A stretch of 16,819 nt of DNA from Prevotella sp. UBA3294. Its GTDB lineage: Bacteria > Bacteroidota > Bacteroidia > Bacteroidales > Bacteroidaceae. Within the stretch, counting starts at the first letter, position 1; each line of letters starts with the position of its first letter. The position numbers and the translations under genes are program-made. Of the stretch, positions 16,518 to 16,819 are shown one piece after another. The notes below the pieces were generated by a model, which saw only the letters and a program-made list of their open reading frames with translations, had not been told where the DNA came from and did not search any database. Location of the stretch: contig DETG01000027.1 in assembly GCA_002361535.1 (NCBI GenBank), positions 4,395 through 21,213 on the forward strand, in the 5' to 3' direction.

Positions 16518-16819
16518 ATGTCAGAACAGAAATTCAGAGTTGAATCAGACCTCTTAGGTGAACTCAAAGTGCCTGCCGAAGCATTATATGGCGTACAGAC
16601 ACAGCGTGGTATCAACAACTATCATATTTCTCGTAAGAAGATGCGCGATTATCCCGACTATGTTATCGCTATCGCCTATGTGAAACTCGCAGCCGTTCAA
16701 ACGAATCATACTCTTGGTGTGATCAATGACGAGATTGCTGGGGCAATATCACAGGCTTGTCGTGAGATCATCGATGGTAAATGGCATGAGAACTTCCCCA
16801 TCGATATGATGCAGGGTGG
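16518..16819 (+). CDS. aspA: Aspartate ammonia-lyase (aspartase), N-terminal part; continues past window
   Basis: Aspartase converts L-aspartate to fumarate and ammonia in the cytoplasm. One hundred codons are visible from the ATG at 16518, about a fifth of the usual length near 470. The opening FRVESDLLGELKVPAEALYGVQTQRGINNYHIS matches the aspartase/fumarase superfamily N-terminus, and DLLGE with YGVQTQR favours aspartase over class II fumarase. The end, WHENFPIDMMQGG, is the block just before the conserved GTSxNMN stretch. The catalytic serine loop (GSSxMPxKxN) lies beyond the window, so the aspartase assignment rests on the N-terminus and on its place after ansB and dcuB. The gap after the porin gene (16478-16517) has no promoter or terminator, so it is the fourth gene of the operon. 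Confidence 0.9.
   Translation, partial: MSEQKFRVESDLLGELKVPAEALYGVQTQRGINNYHISRKKMRDYPDYVIAIAYVKLAAVQTNHTLGVINDEIAGAISQACREIIDGKWHENFPIDMMQG

Noticed and set aside
1..16819. Mobile elements, CRISPR arrays, tRNA or rRNA genes, phage or toxin-antitoxin genes
   Set aside because: I saw no transposase, integrase, regularly spaced repeats or tRNA-like cloverleaf. Intergenic gaps are all below 160 nt and are accounted for above.

Overview
The window reads as ordinary chromosome of an anaerobic Bacteroidota bacterium, most likely order Bacteroidales and possibly Prevotellaceae. The evidence is the Bacteroidota promoter type (TTTG, about 20 nt, TAnnTTTG) upstream of several genes, A-rich leaders without Shine-Dalgarno sequences, Bacteroidota-style proteins (a DUF4890-like protein, CarA with the GICMGNQ nucleophile motif, a PsrO/P-like porin) and an anaerobic dicarboxylate economy. 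I see no mobile element, CRISPR array, tRNA, rRNA or clearly foreign segment. The genus is inference.

Layout. Positions 1-1148 hold the 3' part of uxaC (glucuronate isomerase), closed by a clean intrinsic terminator. Next come a Wza-type polysaccharide export lipoprotein (1260-2051) with its own consensus promoter, and glmS (2119-3963), which makes glucosamine-6-phosphate and ends in a terminator. carA-carB (4056-8414) form a tight operon for carbamoyl phosphate. A small secreted DUF4890/Spy-like protein (8570-9046) converges on clpC (9165-11705, minus strand), and the two share a bidirectional terminator. An AraC-family regulator (11831-12727, minus) is divergent from a plus-strand operon: dcuB-like transporter, periplasmic type II L-asparaginase, outer-membrane porin and aspA (cut by the window end).

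How the genes work together. The right-hand 4 kb forms a coherent pathway. The porin could admit asparagine or related solutes to the periplasm. AnsB would hydrolyse asparagine to aspartate and ammonia. The Dcu carrier would import aspartate in exchange for succinate, and AspA would deaminate aspartate to fumarate for anaerobic fumarate reduction. The divergent AraC-type protein is the obvious candidate regulator, and the 141-bp gap between them holds promoter elements for both directions plus symmetric and direct repeats suitable as operators. The left side carries housekeeping genes: hexuronate catabolism, envelope polysaccharide, amino-sugar and pyrimidine/arginine precursor supply, and proteolysis.

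I did not find a clearly undescribed system. The most interesting points are the regulatory architecture of the araC/dcuB gap, a pair of interleaved hairpins whose T-tract doubles as the clpC -33 element, a hairpin enclosing the carB stop codon, and a G-free CA-rich leader before glmS.
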